A stretch of 12,227 bases of DNA from Actinomycetota bacterium. Its GTDB lineage: Bacteria > Actinomycetota > Actinomycetes > Nanopelagicales > Nanopelagicaceae. The notes below the pieces were generated by a model, which saw only the letters and a program-made list of their open reading frames with translations, searched no databases and was not told the origin of the DNA. The stretch is from positions 1-12,227 of the forward strand of contig WLNN01000025.1 of assembly GCA_009699765.1 (NCBI GenBank), written 5' to 3'. The translations under genes were made by a program, and so were the position numbers. Positions 1-8,300 of the stretch are shown here, piece by piece (within the stretch, counting starts at the first letter, position 1; each line of letters begins with the position of its first letter).

Positions 1-62
1 GCCCAGGCACCAAGTCAGCGGAAGCAGCAGCTTCAGCTCCAAGCAACGACCAGGAAGGCTGA
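1..62 (+). CDS. glmU: GlmU, C-terminal tail only (bifunctional UDP-GlcNAc pyrophosphorylase / GlcN-1-P acetyltransferase), 5' truncated by window edge
   Basis: Reading from base 3 there is an open frame encoding PGTKSAEAAASAPSNDQEG and ending at TGA 60-62. The 'PGT-SA-AA' pattern followed by a small-residue, acidic tail resembles the extreme C-terminus of actinobacterial GlmU, which usually lies directly upstream of prs. GlmU makes UDP-N-acetylglucosamine, the cytosolic precursor of peptidoglycan. No catalytic domain is inside the window, so the call rests on this short tail and the conserved neighbourhood. The prs ribosome binding site (AGGAAGG, 52-58) lies inside this reading frame, so the two genes are probably co-transcribed. 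Any other protein with a similar tail cannot be excluded. Confidence 0.7.
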   Translation, partial: PGTKSAEAAASAPSNDQEG

Positions 63-67
63 TACAC

Positions 68-1048
68 GTGAGCGAAATCCGTTTATCTTCAGAGAAAAAA
101 CTTCGTCTCTTTTCTGGACGTGGATTTCCAGAGCTTTCACAAGATGTCGCTACTGAACTTGGAATCCCGCTTACACCAACATCTGCATATGACTTTGCTA
201 ACGGCGAAATCTTTATTCGCTTCGAAGAATCTGTTCGTGGTTGCGATGCCTTTGTAATTCAATCTCATTCAACCCCAATTAATAAGCAGATCATGGAACA
301 ACTCATCATGGTCGATGCGCTAAAGCGCGCATCAGCAAAGCGCATCACAGTTGTTATGCCTTTCTACGGTTATGCACGTCAAGATAAGAAGAGCCGTGGT
401 CGCGAACCAATTACTGCGCGTTTAATGGCGGATTTATTTAAGACTGCTGGCGCTGATCGTCTTATGGTTGTCGATCTCCACACTTCACAGATTCAAGGTT
501 TCTTCGATGGTCCAGTGGATCACTTGTTCGCACTTCCAATGCTTGCAAACTATGTTGGTAGCAAAGTTGATCGCAACTCTCTAACAATTGTTTCTCCAGA
601 CTCAGGTCGTGTTCGCGTTGCAGAGCGTTGGTCAGAGCTCCTCGGTGGATGCCCAATTGCATTTATCCATAAGACTCGCGATCCACTTGTGCCTAATGAA
701 GCTGTTGTGGGCAAGGTGGTCGGTGAAGTTGAGGGCCGCACATGTGTAGTCATCGATGACATGATTGATACCGCTGGCACAATTACTAAAGCGGTGGACG
801 CTCTCTTTGAAGCGGGTGCGCGCGATGTAATCGTTGCGGCAACCCATGCAGTCTTCTCAGGTCCAGCGGTCGAACGCCTCAAGAGTTGTCGCGCAGTTGA
901 AATCGTTGTTACCGATTCACTGCCACTCACCGAAGAACAGAAGTTCGATAAATTAACCGTTATTTCAATCGCGCCGCTGCTGGCCCGTGCGATTCGTGAA
1001 GTCTTCGAAGATGGATCAGTAACCAGCCTCTTCGATGGCCATAGCTAA
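68..1048 (+). CDS. prs: Ribose-phosphate pyrophosphokinase (PRPP synthetase)
   Basis: Transfers the beta,gamma-diphosphate of ATP to ribose 5-phosphate, giving PRPP for purine, pyrimidine, histidine, tryptophan and NAD synthesis in the cytosol. The 326 residues are close to the usual ~315 of class I bacterial enzymes. Visible family features are: an N-terminal strand and turn leading into SGRGF (16-20); NGE at 45-47; FYGYARQDKKSRGREPITA (99-117), with the ATP-contacting RQD; the Prs signature DLHTSQIQGFF (136-146); SPDSGRVRVAE (176-186); the flexible catalytic loop IHKTRDP (200-206), carrying K202 and R204; and the PRPP-binding loop DDMIDTAGT (230-238). The GTG start has AGGAAGG 9 bases upstream and only 5 bases separate it from the glmU stop, so translational coupling is likely. 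Nothing looks truncated or degenerate. Confidence 0.98.
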   Translation: MSEIRLSSEKKLRLFSGRGFPELSQDVATELGIPLTPTSAYDFANGEIFIRFEESVRGCDAFVIQSHSTPINKQIMEQLIMVDALKRASAKRITVVMPFYGYARQDKKSRGREPITARLMADLFKTAGADRLMVVDLHTSQIQGFFDGPVDHLFALPMLANYVGSKVDRNSLTIVSPDSGRVRVAERWSELLGGCPIAFIHKTRDPLVPNEAVVGKVVGEVEGRTCVVIDDMIDTAGTITKAVDALFEAGARDVIVAATHAVFSGPAVERLKSCRAVEIVVTDSLPLTEEQKFDKLTVISIAPLLARAIREVFEDGSVTSLFDGHS

Positions 1049-1164
1049 GCGCTAGATCCACCGATTTGGTGAAACCTCACCTGCTCACATAAACTTCAAC
1101 CATTCTGGCGAGGGTTTCTCCTTAAAGTTTATAAAGGAAAACCGTTATCGACGGCAAGGTATCT

Positions 1165-1235
1165 AACTCCTAGTCAGAGCACATCGTCTTCGGTTCATAG
1201 CCAAAGGCTTTGAACTACTAACTAGGAGTTTTTTC
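1165..1235 (+). promoter_or_regulatory. Structured 5' leader of rplY: inverted repeat masking the ribosome binding site, with a nested hairpin
   Basis: AACTCCTAGT (1165-1174) is perfectly complementary to ACTAGGAGTT (1221-1230). The right arm contains the rplY Shine-Dalgarno AGGAG (1224-1228), and six T follow from 1229, just before the ATG at 1236. Inside the 46-base loop is a second hairpin: GTTCA-T-AGCC (1193-1202), loop AAA, GGCT-T-TGAAC (1206-1215), giving 9 pairs around one T-T mismatch. The left arm would act as an anti-Shine-Dalgarno when paired. The stem plus T-tract also has terminator-like geometry. In E. coli, L25 represses translation of its own mRNA, so autoregulation is a natural hypothesis here. 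No match to a named RNA family can be claimed by eye, and the regulatory role is inference. Confidence 0.6.
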
Positions 1236-1847
1236 ATGGCAGAAGTATCAATCAACGGCACTACACGTACCGAATTCGGTAAAGGTGCATCACGCCGCGC
1301 ACGTCGCGACGGACAGGTTCCAGCAGTTATCTACGGACATGGTGCGACTCCAGTTCACATCACTCTTCCAGCCCGCGAGCTCGGTAACGCGCTTAAGGAA
1401 TCAAACGTTCTTCTAAACATCACATTCGATGGCAAGACAGAGCTCACACTCCCAAAGTCAGTTGTAAAGAATCCACTCAAGCAAAACCTTGAGCACATCG
1501 ACCTCGTTCTCGTGCGTCGCGGTGAGAAGGTAACAGTGCATGTTCCAGTTCACACAGAAGGAAAGCACGATCCAGATGGAATCCTTGAGCACGTTCATAA
1601 CACAATCGAAGTTGAAGCTGAGGCAACAAACATTCCTAAGTTCCTTGTTCTCGATATCGAGGGCATGAAGGCTGGAACATTTAAGTTGGCATCAGATGTT
1701 GTGCTTCCTGCAGGTGTCACACTTGTTTTGGATCCAACAGCAACAGTCGTTCACCTTTCAGAGCGTCGCGCAGCAACAGCGGAAGAGACTGCAGCCGCAG
1801 CTCCAGCAGCTGATGCAGCAGCACCTGCAGCTCCAGCAGCTTCATAA
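1236..1847 (+). CDS. rplY: 50S ribosomal protein L25 / general stress protein Ctc family
   Basis: A 5S rRNA-binding protein of the large subunit's central protuberance, in the long two-domain CTC/TL5 form (203 residues) rather than the ~94-residue E. coli form. Residues 1 to about 92 are the L25 domain, with the basic start TEFGKGASRRARRDGQVPAVIYGHG (12-36) typical of 5S rRNA binding. Residues ~98-178 form the beta-rich TL5 C-terminal domain. The last ~24 residues are a low-complexity Ala/Pro/Glu tail, encoded in part by a 15-base repeat. The ATG has AGGAG 7 bases upstream, inside the right arm of a leader stem, so regulated translation is likely. It lies between prs and pth as in other Actinobacteria. 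The stress role of Ctc comes from Bacillus and is not shown here. Confidence 0.96.
   Translation: MAEVSINGTTRTEFGKGASRRARRDGQVPAVIYGHGATPVHITLPARELGNALKESNVLLNITFDGKTELTLPKSVVKNPLKQNLEHIDLVLVRRGEKVTVHVPVHTEGKHDPDGILEHVHNTIEVEAEATNIPKFLVLDIEGMKAGTFKLASDVVLPAGVTLVLDPTATVVHLSERRAATAEETAAAAPAADAAAPAAPAAS
1797..1841 (+). repeat. Short in-frame repeat encoding the Ala/Pro-rich tail of L25
   Basis: The 15-mer GCAGCTCCAGCAGCT occurs at 1797-1811 and again at 1827-1841, exactly 30 bases apart and in frame. Each copy encodes Ala-Ala-Pro-Ala-Ala, and the bases between are also GCA/GCT-rich. It is a low-complexity tract of the kind that can expand or contract by slippage. It is part of the coding sequence, not a mobile repeat. 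Confidence 0.7.
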
Positions 1848-1871
1848 ATAAGTAAAGAAATCTGACGCGTA

Positions 1872-2447
1872 ATGACGTGGTTGGTAGTGGGGCTCGGTAA
1901 CCCGGGCGATCAATACGCTGCCACCCGTCATAACGTTGGTCAGATGGTTATAGATGAATTAGCAAAGCGCCACAATGTTAAATTCTCTTCACACAAATCT
2001 CGCACATCAATCGCAGCCTTCAAATTAGGCGTCGGAGTTGATGCGCATTCAGTAATTCTCGCTAAATCTCTCGGCTACATGAATGAGACCGGCGGACCGG
2101 TAAAAGCACTCGCCCAGTTTTACTCTGTCGAGCCAGCAAAAATAATTGTTCTCCACGATGAACTTGATATTGATTTTGCAGCAATCCGCACAAAATTAGG
2201 TGGCGGGGATAACGGCCATAATGGTTTGAAATCGATGACTTCAGCATTTAATGGCCCAGATTATTTTCGAGTTCGACTCGGTATCGGTCGCCCAATGGGC
2301 CAGCAAGATCCAGCAGATTTTGTCTTGAAACAATTTAGTCAGCCAGAGAAGAAAGAACTGCCACCTTTCTTAGATCGTGGCGCAGATGTAGTCGAATCCT
2401 TAATCGAAAAAGGCCTCGATTTAACCCAAACTAAATTTAATTCTTAA
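1872..2447 (+). CDS. pth: Peptidyl-tRNA hydrolase (Pth family)
   Basis: Cleaves the ester bond of peptidyl-tRNAs released by stalled or aborted ribosomes and recycles the tRNA. The 191 residues are the normal bacterial length. Catalytic and substrate residues are all present: the N-terminal VGLGNPG with N10, TRHNVG with the catalytic H20, the SLGYMNETGG segment with N71, LHDELDI with D96 (which activates the histidine), and the loop GGGDNGHNGLKS (110-121) with H116/N117. The ATG follows the rplY stop by 24 bases. No convincing Shine-Dalgarno precedes it, only a purine-rich stretch about 12 bases upstream, so it is probably read from the rplY transcript. It converges on ppc with a 3-base gap. 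Confidence 0.97.
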   Translation: MTWLVVGLGNPGDQYAATRHNVGQMVIDELAKRHNVKFSSHKSRTSIAAFKLGVGVDAHSVILAKSLGYMNETGGPVKALAQFYSVEPAKIIVLHDELDIDFAAIRTKLGGGDNGHNGLKSMTSAFNGPDYFRVRLGIGRPMGQQDPADFVLKQFSQPEKKELPPFLDRGADVVESLIEKGLDLTQTKFNS

Positions 2448-2450
2448 AAA

Positions 2451-5171
2451 TCAGCCGGTATTGCGAAGTCCGGTAGCGACTCCGTTAATGGTGAGCAGCA
2501 AAGCTCGAACTAAGGTTGGTTCTGCTTCTTCGCCAGAATTACGAACTCTATTAAGTAGATTTACTTGCAATGAGTGCAGCGGCGCTAGGTATTGATCGCG
2601 AACTTCTAGAGTTCGAGCGAGTACAGGTTGGTCTCCCAAAAGCTTTGCTTTACCAGTCAGCGCAAGAATTTCAGTGACAGTTAGGTCGAACTCTTCTTCA
2701 ATAGTGCCAAGGAAGTGTTGTAACTCAGCTGGTACGAGTGTCTCAACATAGCGACGAGCTGTTTTGAGATCTGTCTTCACTAAAGTCATTTCAACGTTGC
2801 TAATAAAAGTGCGGAAGAAGTGCCATTCGCCGAGCATCTTCTTAAGGACATCCGTCTTTCCGGCTTCGCGAGCAGCTTTGAGACCGCTGCCAACGCCAAA
2901 CCAACCAGGAACAATCTGACGAGATTGAGTCCATCCGAATACCCAAGGAATCGCACGTAATGAATCAAGACCACCTGCGGCATCTGGGCGACGTGAAGGA
3001 CGAGAGCCTAGAAAGAGATTTCCAAGTTGTTCTACTGGTGTTGATGCATAGAAGTACGCAGGTAGATCTGGGTGATCGATTAATGTGCGATAGCGTGCAA
3101 ATGAATTATCAGAGACCATGTTCATGCATTCATTCCATTGCTCAAGATCTGCTGGGCTTTGACGCGGGCCGCGGTTAAGAACAGTTGCTTCAAGGGATGC
3201 GGCAAGTGTGAGTTCGACGTTTTCGCGAGCCAGAGCTGGAAGTGAGTACTTATCGCTAATTACTTCACCTTGTTCGGTCATTTTGATTTCGCCATCAACC
3301 GAACCCCATGGCAATGCAACTAAAGCTTCATAAGTTGGACCGCCACCGCGACCGACTGAGCCACCGCGACCATGGAACAAGCGCAACTTAACTCCGTACT
3401 TCATTGCAACATCGCGTAGACGACGTTGCGCACGGTGGATTTCCCACTGGCTTGTCGCGATACCCGCATCTTTATTTGAATCTGAATATCCCAACATGAC
3501 TTCTTGAATATTTCCGCGAAGTTCAACTAGTGATCGGTACGTTGGATCAGAGAGTAATTTTTCCAGAATCTCTCCTGCTGCACGAAGTTCTGCAACAGTT
3601 TCTAACAAAGGCGCAAAACCAATCTTTGCGACCTTCTTGTCGAGATCAACTAAGCCGGCATATTTACCAAGAAGCGCTGCAGCAACTAAGTCATCTGCGC
3701 CCTTTGTCATAGAGACTATGTAAGTCTCAATTACTTCTGGGCCATGGCGATCAATCAAATCTGAGATTGCTACAAAAGTATTGAGAGTCTTTGCATCTCC
3801 AGCGTTAAGTGTTGAAGCATCGTGTATTGGACCACTTGCTAGTTGGGAGATAAGAAGTGGGAATTTCTCATCATGAGACTTTGCAAGATAGTCGTCGCCA
3901 AGGAAATTCTTCAAGACACTGTGGTGAGCATCAGAGTGCTCACGGATATCAAGAGTTGCATGTGTTAAACCAAATGCAGCGACCGAACGAATTGTGCGCT
4001 CTAGTAAGCCAGTAGCAATCAATCCACCGCGGTGCTGGAAGAGCGAGTCGCGCATCAATGTGAGATCTGCAAGCAACTCTTCTGTATTGAGGTAGTCACG
4101 GCCTGGAACATGCGGACCGCCTGCAGCATGACGATTACGAGTAAATGCCAAGCGATGCACAATGGCAGTTGCCTTTAAGCGATACGGCTCTTGCGAGTTA
4201 AGACGTAAGAAGCGCTGCTCGAATTCTGGGATGTGCTTCAAATCTTCTTCTACTGATGCGCTGAGTTCTGGCGTTGCACCAGCAATACGAGTTGAAACAG
4301 AGAGCATCTGGCGCAGGCGATCCATTGCAGCAATTGTTGTACGAATAGCGTGGCCCACCTGAAGAACTACTGCATCTTCAGTTACCTCTGGCGTGATATT
4401 TGGATTTCCATCACGGTCGCCGCCAATCCAAGTACCAAAAGTTAGTGGGCGCGCGGTTACCGGTAAATCAATATTTAGTCGCTTGAGCTCGCGAGCAAAG
4501 TCGTTAAGAACTTCTGGCACTGTGTTGCGAGCGAGATCATCAAGATAATAAAGAGCGTTCATCGCTTCATCTAGTGGCTCTGGGCGACCCAAGCGAAGTT
4601 CATCGGTCTGCCAAAGCAAATCTACTGACTCTGCTAAACGTTCATCTTGCGAGACGCTCTTTGGTAAATCAAGTAGCGTTGAAATTTCTGAAAGCTTCCC
4701 AAGAATTGAACGACGCGCAGCTTCAGTTGGATGTGCAGTAAAGACAGGTCGTACCTGAAGTTCCAAAACCCACTTCTGAATATCTTCTTGAGTAAATTCA
4801 TGTCCAGCAGCTGGATTTTTCTGTGCTTCAATAATTTTATCGACAGCTTGAGTGAGCCAAGATTTTCCATCACGTCGGGCTTCAGCAAGAACACGTGAGC
4901 GGTGTACCTGCTCTGCAATATTTGCGAGGTGGAAGTAAGTACTAAAGGCGCGCACCAAATCAACAGCTTGATCATCAGTTATGTTCTGCAGGATCACATC
5001 TTCCGAACTATCGCGGACAGCTTTGCGAACATTTTCTACAAGCTCAAGAAGCTCTGGGCCTTCTTGGCGAACAAGTGATTGACCCAAGAGATCGCCAAGG
5101 CGTCTGACATCGCTACGCAAGAGCGCATCATCATTTGCGATAGCGGAGGTGGTTTCTTTGCTCGTAGTCAC
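2451..5171 (-). CDS. ppc: Phosphoenolpyruvate carboxylase
   Basis: Cytosolic, Mg-dependent carboxylation of phosphoenolpyruvate with bicarbonate to oxaloacetate, the anaplerotic feed of the TCA cycle. At 906 residues it is full length (E. coli ~883). Visible motifs in order: VFTAHPTEA with catalytic H147; GTWIGGDRDGNPN (246-258); GYSDSNKDAG (561-570) with K567; the glycine-rich FHGRGGSVGRGGGP (599-612) with R602 and R608; the LGSRPSRR segment (711-718), IPWVFGWTQSR (741-751) and the characteristic C-terminal RNTG. Start is GTG (5171-5169), with GGGAG 9 bases upstream on the minus strand. It is the only minus-strand gene, lying inside an otherwise co-directional block, divergent from mfd and convergent with pth. 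A 7-bp hairpin lies 30 bases upstream of the start. Allosteric control by acetyl-CoA or aspartate is common in the family but cannot be read here. Confidence 0.98.
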   Translation of the reverse strand: MTTSKETTSAIANDDALLRSDVRRLGDLLGQSLVRQEGPELLELVENVRKAVRDSSEDVILQNITDDQAVDLVRAFSTYFHLANIAEQVHRSRVLAEARRDGKSWLTQAVDKIIEAQKNPAAGHEFTQEDIQKWVLELQVRPVFTAHPTEAARRSILGKLSEISTLLDLPKSVSQDERLAESVDLLWQTDELRLGRPEPLDEAMNALYYLDDLARNTVPEVLNDFARELKRLNIDLPVTARPLTFGTWIGGDRDGNPNITPEVTEDAVVLQVGHAIRTTIAAMDRLRQMLSVSTRIAGATPELSASVEEDLKHIPEFEQRFLRLNSQEPYRLKATAIVHRLAFTRNRHAAGGPHVPGRDYLNTEELLADLTLMRDSLFQHRGGLIATGLLERTIRSVAAFGLTHATLDIREHSDAHHSVLKNFLGDDYLAKSHDEKFPLLISQLASGPIHDASTLNAGDAKTLNTFVAISDLIDRHGPEVIETYIVSMTKGADDLVAAALLGKYAGLVDLDKKVAKIGFAPLLETVAELRAAGEILEKLLSDPTYRSLVELRGNIQEVMLGYSDSNKDAGIATSQWEIHRAQRRLRDVAMKYGVKLRLFHGRGGSVGRGGGPTYEALVALPWGSVDGEIKMTEQGEVISDKYSLPALARENVELTLAASLEATVLNRGPRQSPADLEQWNECMNMVSDNSFARYRTLIDHPDLPAYFYASTPVEQLGNLFLGSRPSRRPDAAGGLDSLRAIPWVFGWTQSRQIVPGWFGVGSGLKAAREAGKTDVLKKMLGEWHFFRTFISNVEMTLVKTDLKTARRYVETLVPAELQHFLGTIEEEFDLTVTEILALTGKAKLLGDQPVLARTLEVRDQYLAPLHSLQVNLLNRVRNSGEEAEPTLVRALLLTINGVATGLRNTG

Positions 5172-5201
5172 GGGGGAATTCTCCCACCTCTGAACGTAGT
5201 T

Positions 5202-5220
5202 ATGAGACGCGAAGTCTCAT
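5202..5220 (-). promoter_or_regulatory. Perfect 7-bp inverted repeat in the ppc upstream region
   Basis: ATGAGAC (5202-5208), spacer GCGAA, GTCTCAT (5214-5220). The repeat ends 30 bases upstream of the ppc start codon and lies about 100 bases before the chosen mfd start. It could be a transcription-factor operator (19-bp dyad) or an RNA hairpin in the ppc leader. No T-tract follows on either strand, so a terminator is unlikely. No regulator can be named. Confidence 0.45.
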
Positions 5221-5275
5221 TATTCGAAACCTCCAGAGTAAGTTAGCATTGCCTTTATTCGAGCCCCCCTTCTTT

Positions 5276-5303
5276 TTGAAGTGGGGCATAGGCGCGTTAT
5301 ATG
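5276..5303 (+). promoter_or_regulatory. Candidate sigma70-type promoter for mfd
   Basis: TTGAAG (5276-5281) and TATATG (5298-5303) each match four of six bases of the -35 and -10 consensus, with a 16-base spacer. A transcript would start near 5309-5311, leaving a very short leader that still contains the G-rich binding site before the ATG at 5320. Its position argues against starting mfd at the GTG at 5281. The matches are moderate and could arise by chance. Confidence 0.35.
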
Positions 5304-5319
5304 GGCTTGGGGGGCGATC

Positions 5320-8300
5320 ATGTTGGGTTTGTTAGCGCAGCTAGCAAGCAATGCCGCCCTGCGCGAAGGGTTAAATAACCATGCGCGCATTATTGCTCCG
5401 CCTTCCAGCAACCCCTTTCTAATAAGTCTTCTCGCCGCCGAAGCACCAATCCTTGTTGTCACAAGTTCAAGTCGAGGCGCCGAAGATCTAGCTGAAGATC
5501 TTCGCAATCTTCATCCAGTTGTTCTTGAATTTCCCGCCTGGGAAACATTGCCCCACGAGCGCTTAAGTCCGCGTAATGAAACCGTGGCTACACGTATTCG
5601 CACGCTATCTGCGCTGAAATCAATGAACTCAGATGCCAACCCAATTGTTGTTGCTCCGATTCGCGCAGTTATTCACCGATTTATTGCCTCACTTGCTACA
5701 GAGCCTCTTCGCATACTTGAACTCGGTCAAGAAGTGTCGCTCACAGAATTAATCGAACATTTTGCGGCACTTTCTTACACGCGAACAGATCTTGTAGAAA
5801 AGCGCGGAGAGTTTGCTGTCCGTGGTGGAATTGTCGATGTATTCCTACCACTTGCCGATTATCCAGTTCGTATTGATTTCTTCGGAGATGAAATTGAAGA
5901 ACTCAGTTATTTTGAAATTTCAGATCAGCGAACAACCAAGCCAGTTATTGGCCCACTTACTATTATTCCTTGTCGCGAACTTCTGATTACAGATGCGATT
6001 AAAGAACGCGCAGAGAAAATGAAAAGCCGCTTCCCTGGAGCGATAGAAGTACTAGAGAAAATTACTCAAGGAATCAGTGTTGATGGAATGGAATCACTTA
6101 TTCCATTCTTAGTTGATGAGCATGAATTGATTCTTGACCGCATTAGTCCTCGAAGCAAAGTCATTTTTATCGAAGAAGAACGCACAAGATCTCGCACCGC
6201 GGATTTGATTGAGACGAACGAAGAGTTCTTGCAAGCATCTTGGTCAAATGCATCTATGGGCGGCGAAGCGCCGATGCCGGTAAATGAAGTCACTTATCTG
6301 CCGTGGGACTCGCTCTTTGACGAGATTGGCAGCCACGGGCTTAGACACCTGGCGCTTAATAGTTTTGGTTCTGATCTTGATACCCAAGCCTTCTTTACCG
6401 ACTTCGCACCTATCGAACCTATGCGCGGCAATGTCGAACGGCTATGCCAGTTATTAAGCGATGGACTCAATCAGCATCAAAGCGTCTTATTTGCTGCAAC
6501 CGGCCACGGAATGGCCGAGCGATACGCCGGTATTTTCCGCGATGCAGATCTTCCGGTGCAGTTAAGTGCGGCACTTGTTGCACGTCCTACCAGAGGTGCA
6601 ATACATGTTTTCCAATCAACCCTGGCACATGGATTTACTAGTGAAGATAATGAAACGCTATTTATTACTGAGCGAGATTTATCGGGAAGTAAAGTCACAT
6701 CAAAAGATGCAGCTCGCATGCCGACAAAGCGAAAGCAAGCAATTGATCCGTTGGAATTAAAATCTGGCGATTTTGTTGTGCACGAGCAACACGGAATCGG
6801 TCGTTATGTCGAACTTGTCCAGCGCACAGTTGCTGGCGTTACTCGTGAATATTTAGTAATTGAATACGCTGCTGCAAAACGCGGACAACCGGGAGATCGC
6901 ATATTTGTTCCAACCGATACTATAGAACAAGTAAGTAAATACGTTGGTGGCGAATCTCCTGCAGTTCATCGCATCGGTAGTGGCGAGTGGCAGAAAGCTA
7001 AGGGTCGCGCACGTAAAGCGGTTCGCCAGATTGCTGGAGAACTTATTCGACTCTACGCCGCACGAACAAGTGCCCCTGGATATGCATTTTCACCGGATAC
7101 TCCTTGGCAGCGCGAACTAGAAGATGCATTTAGTTATATCGAGACCCCTGATCAACTTTCAACAATCCAAGACGTAAAGAGCGATATGGAGCGTCCATAT
7201 CCAATGGATCGAATCATTTGCGGCGATGTAGGTTATGGAAAGACTGAGATTGCAATTCGTGCTGCCTTTAAAGCAGTACAAGATGGCAAACAAGTTGCAG
7301 TCTTGGTTCCTACTACTTTGCTGGTCCAACAACACTCAAAGACTTTCGCCGAGAGATATTCAGGTTTCCCATTAAAGGTGGCAGGCATCTCTCGCTTTAA
7401 TACCGCGAAAGAAAGTAAAGAAATTCTGAAAGAGCTCGAAATAGGCTCGCTCGATGTCATTATCGGAACGCATCGTCTGCTTTCGAACGATGTCGTTTTT
7501 AAAGATCTCGGATTAGTTATCGTCGATGAAGAACAGCGTTTTGGCGTCGAGCAGAAAGAGTCGCTCAAAAAAATGCGCACAACTGTCGATGTTTTAGCTA
7601 TGTCTGCAACGCCGATTCCCCGCACGTTAGAAATGGCGGTTACTGGAATTCGTGAGATGTCGACGATTACGACTCCTCCTGAGGAGCGCCATCCGATTCT
7701 GACCTACGTTGGCCCGTCAGATGAATCTCAGATCAAGGCTGCAATCCACCGCGAGCTCCTGCGAGATGGACAGATTTTCTATCTTCATAATCGCGTTGAA
7801 AGTATTGATCGCTGCGCCTCTCACATTCAAGAGATGATTCCCGAGGCACGAATTCGAGTAGCCCACGGCCAGATGAGTGAGAATCAATTAGAAGATGTAA
7901 TCCTGGGATTCTGGAATCGCGATTTCGATGTACTTGTCTGCACCACAATTGTGGAGAGCGGTCTTGATATTCCTAATGCAAATACTTTGATTGTTGAGCA
8001 CGCTGAAAACTTTGGTCTCTCTCAATTACATCAATTACGCGGACGTGTAGGTCGCGGTCGCGAACGCGGATATGCCTATTTTCTATATCCTGCGGATAGA
8101 CCGCTAAGTGAAGTCTCATTGGATCGCCTGAAGACCATCGCAACCAATACAGAGCTAGGTTCTGGAATGCGAGTTGCACTTAAGGATTTAGAGATACGTG
8201 GTGCCGGTAATTTATTAGGTGGCGAACAATCAGGCCATATTGCAGATGTGGGATTTGATTTATACATGCGTATGGTTGGTGAAGCGGTAAATGATTACAA

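Noticed and set aside
200..206. Possible alteration of the Prs catalytic loop (HKTRDP rather than KRR-type)
   Set aside because: The lysine and arginine needed are present at residues 202 and 204, and KTRDP is, to my knowledge, a normal variant in actinobacterial Prs.
550..930. Minus-strand open frame of 126 codons inside prs
   Set aside because: Fully contained within the conserved part of prs, with no binding site or domain; a shadow frame.
1142..1154. Small hairpin CCGT-n5-ACGG before the rplY leader
   Set aside because: Only 4 pairs and no associated T-tract or binding site; too weak to call by itself.
4634..4975. Second minus-strand frame of 113 codons inside ppc
   Set aside because: Same strand but a different frame from ppc, covering its conserved N-terminal region including the catalytic histidine motif; not compatible with a second gene.
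5172..5185. Near-palindrome around GAATTC just before the ppc start
   Set aside because: Too compact to form an RNA hairpin; the G-run is explained by the ppc binding site and the match is imperfect.
5220..5507. Minus-strand open frame of 95 codons over the mfd 5' end and the ppc upstream region
   Set aside because: It overlaps a well-supported Mfd N-terminus on the other strand, has an Arg/Ala-rich composition typical of antisense frames and shows no recognisable domain.
7233..7625. Minus-strand open frame of 130 codons inside mfd
   Set aside because: It lies entirely across the conserved helicase motifs of Mfd; its Ser/Arg-rich translation is what the reverse complement of a real gene gives.
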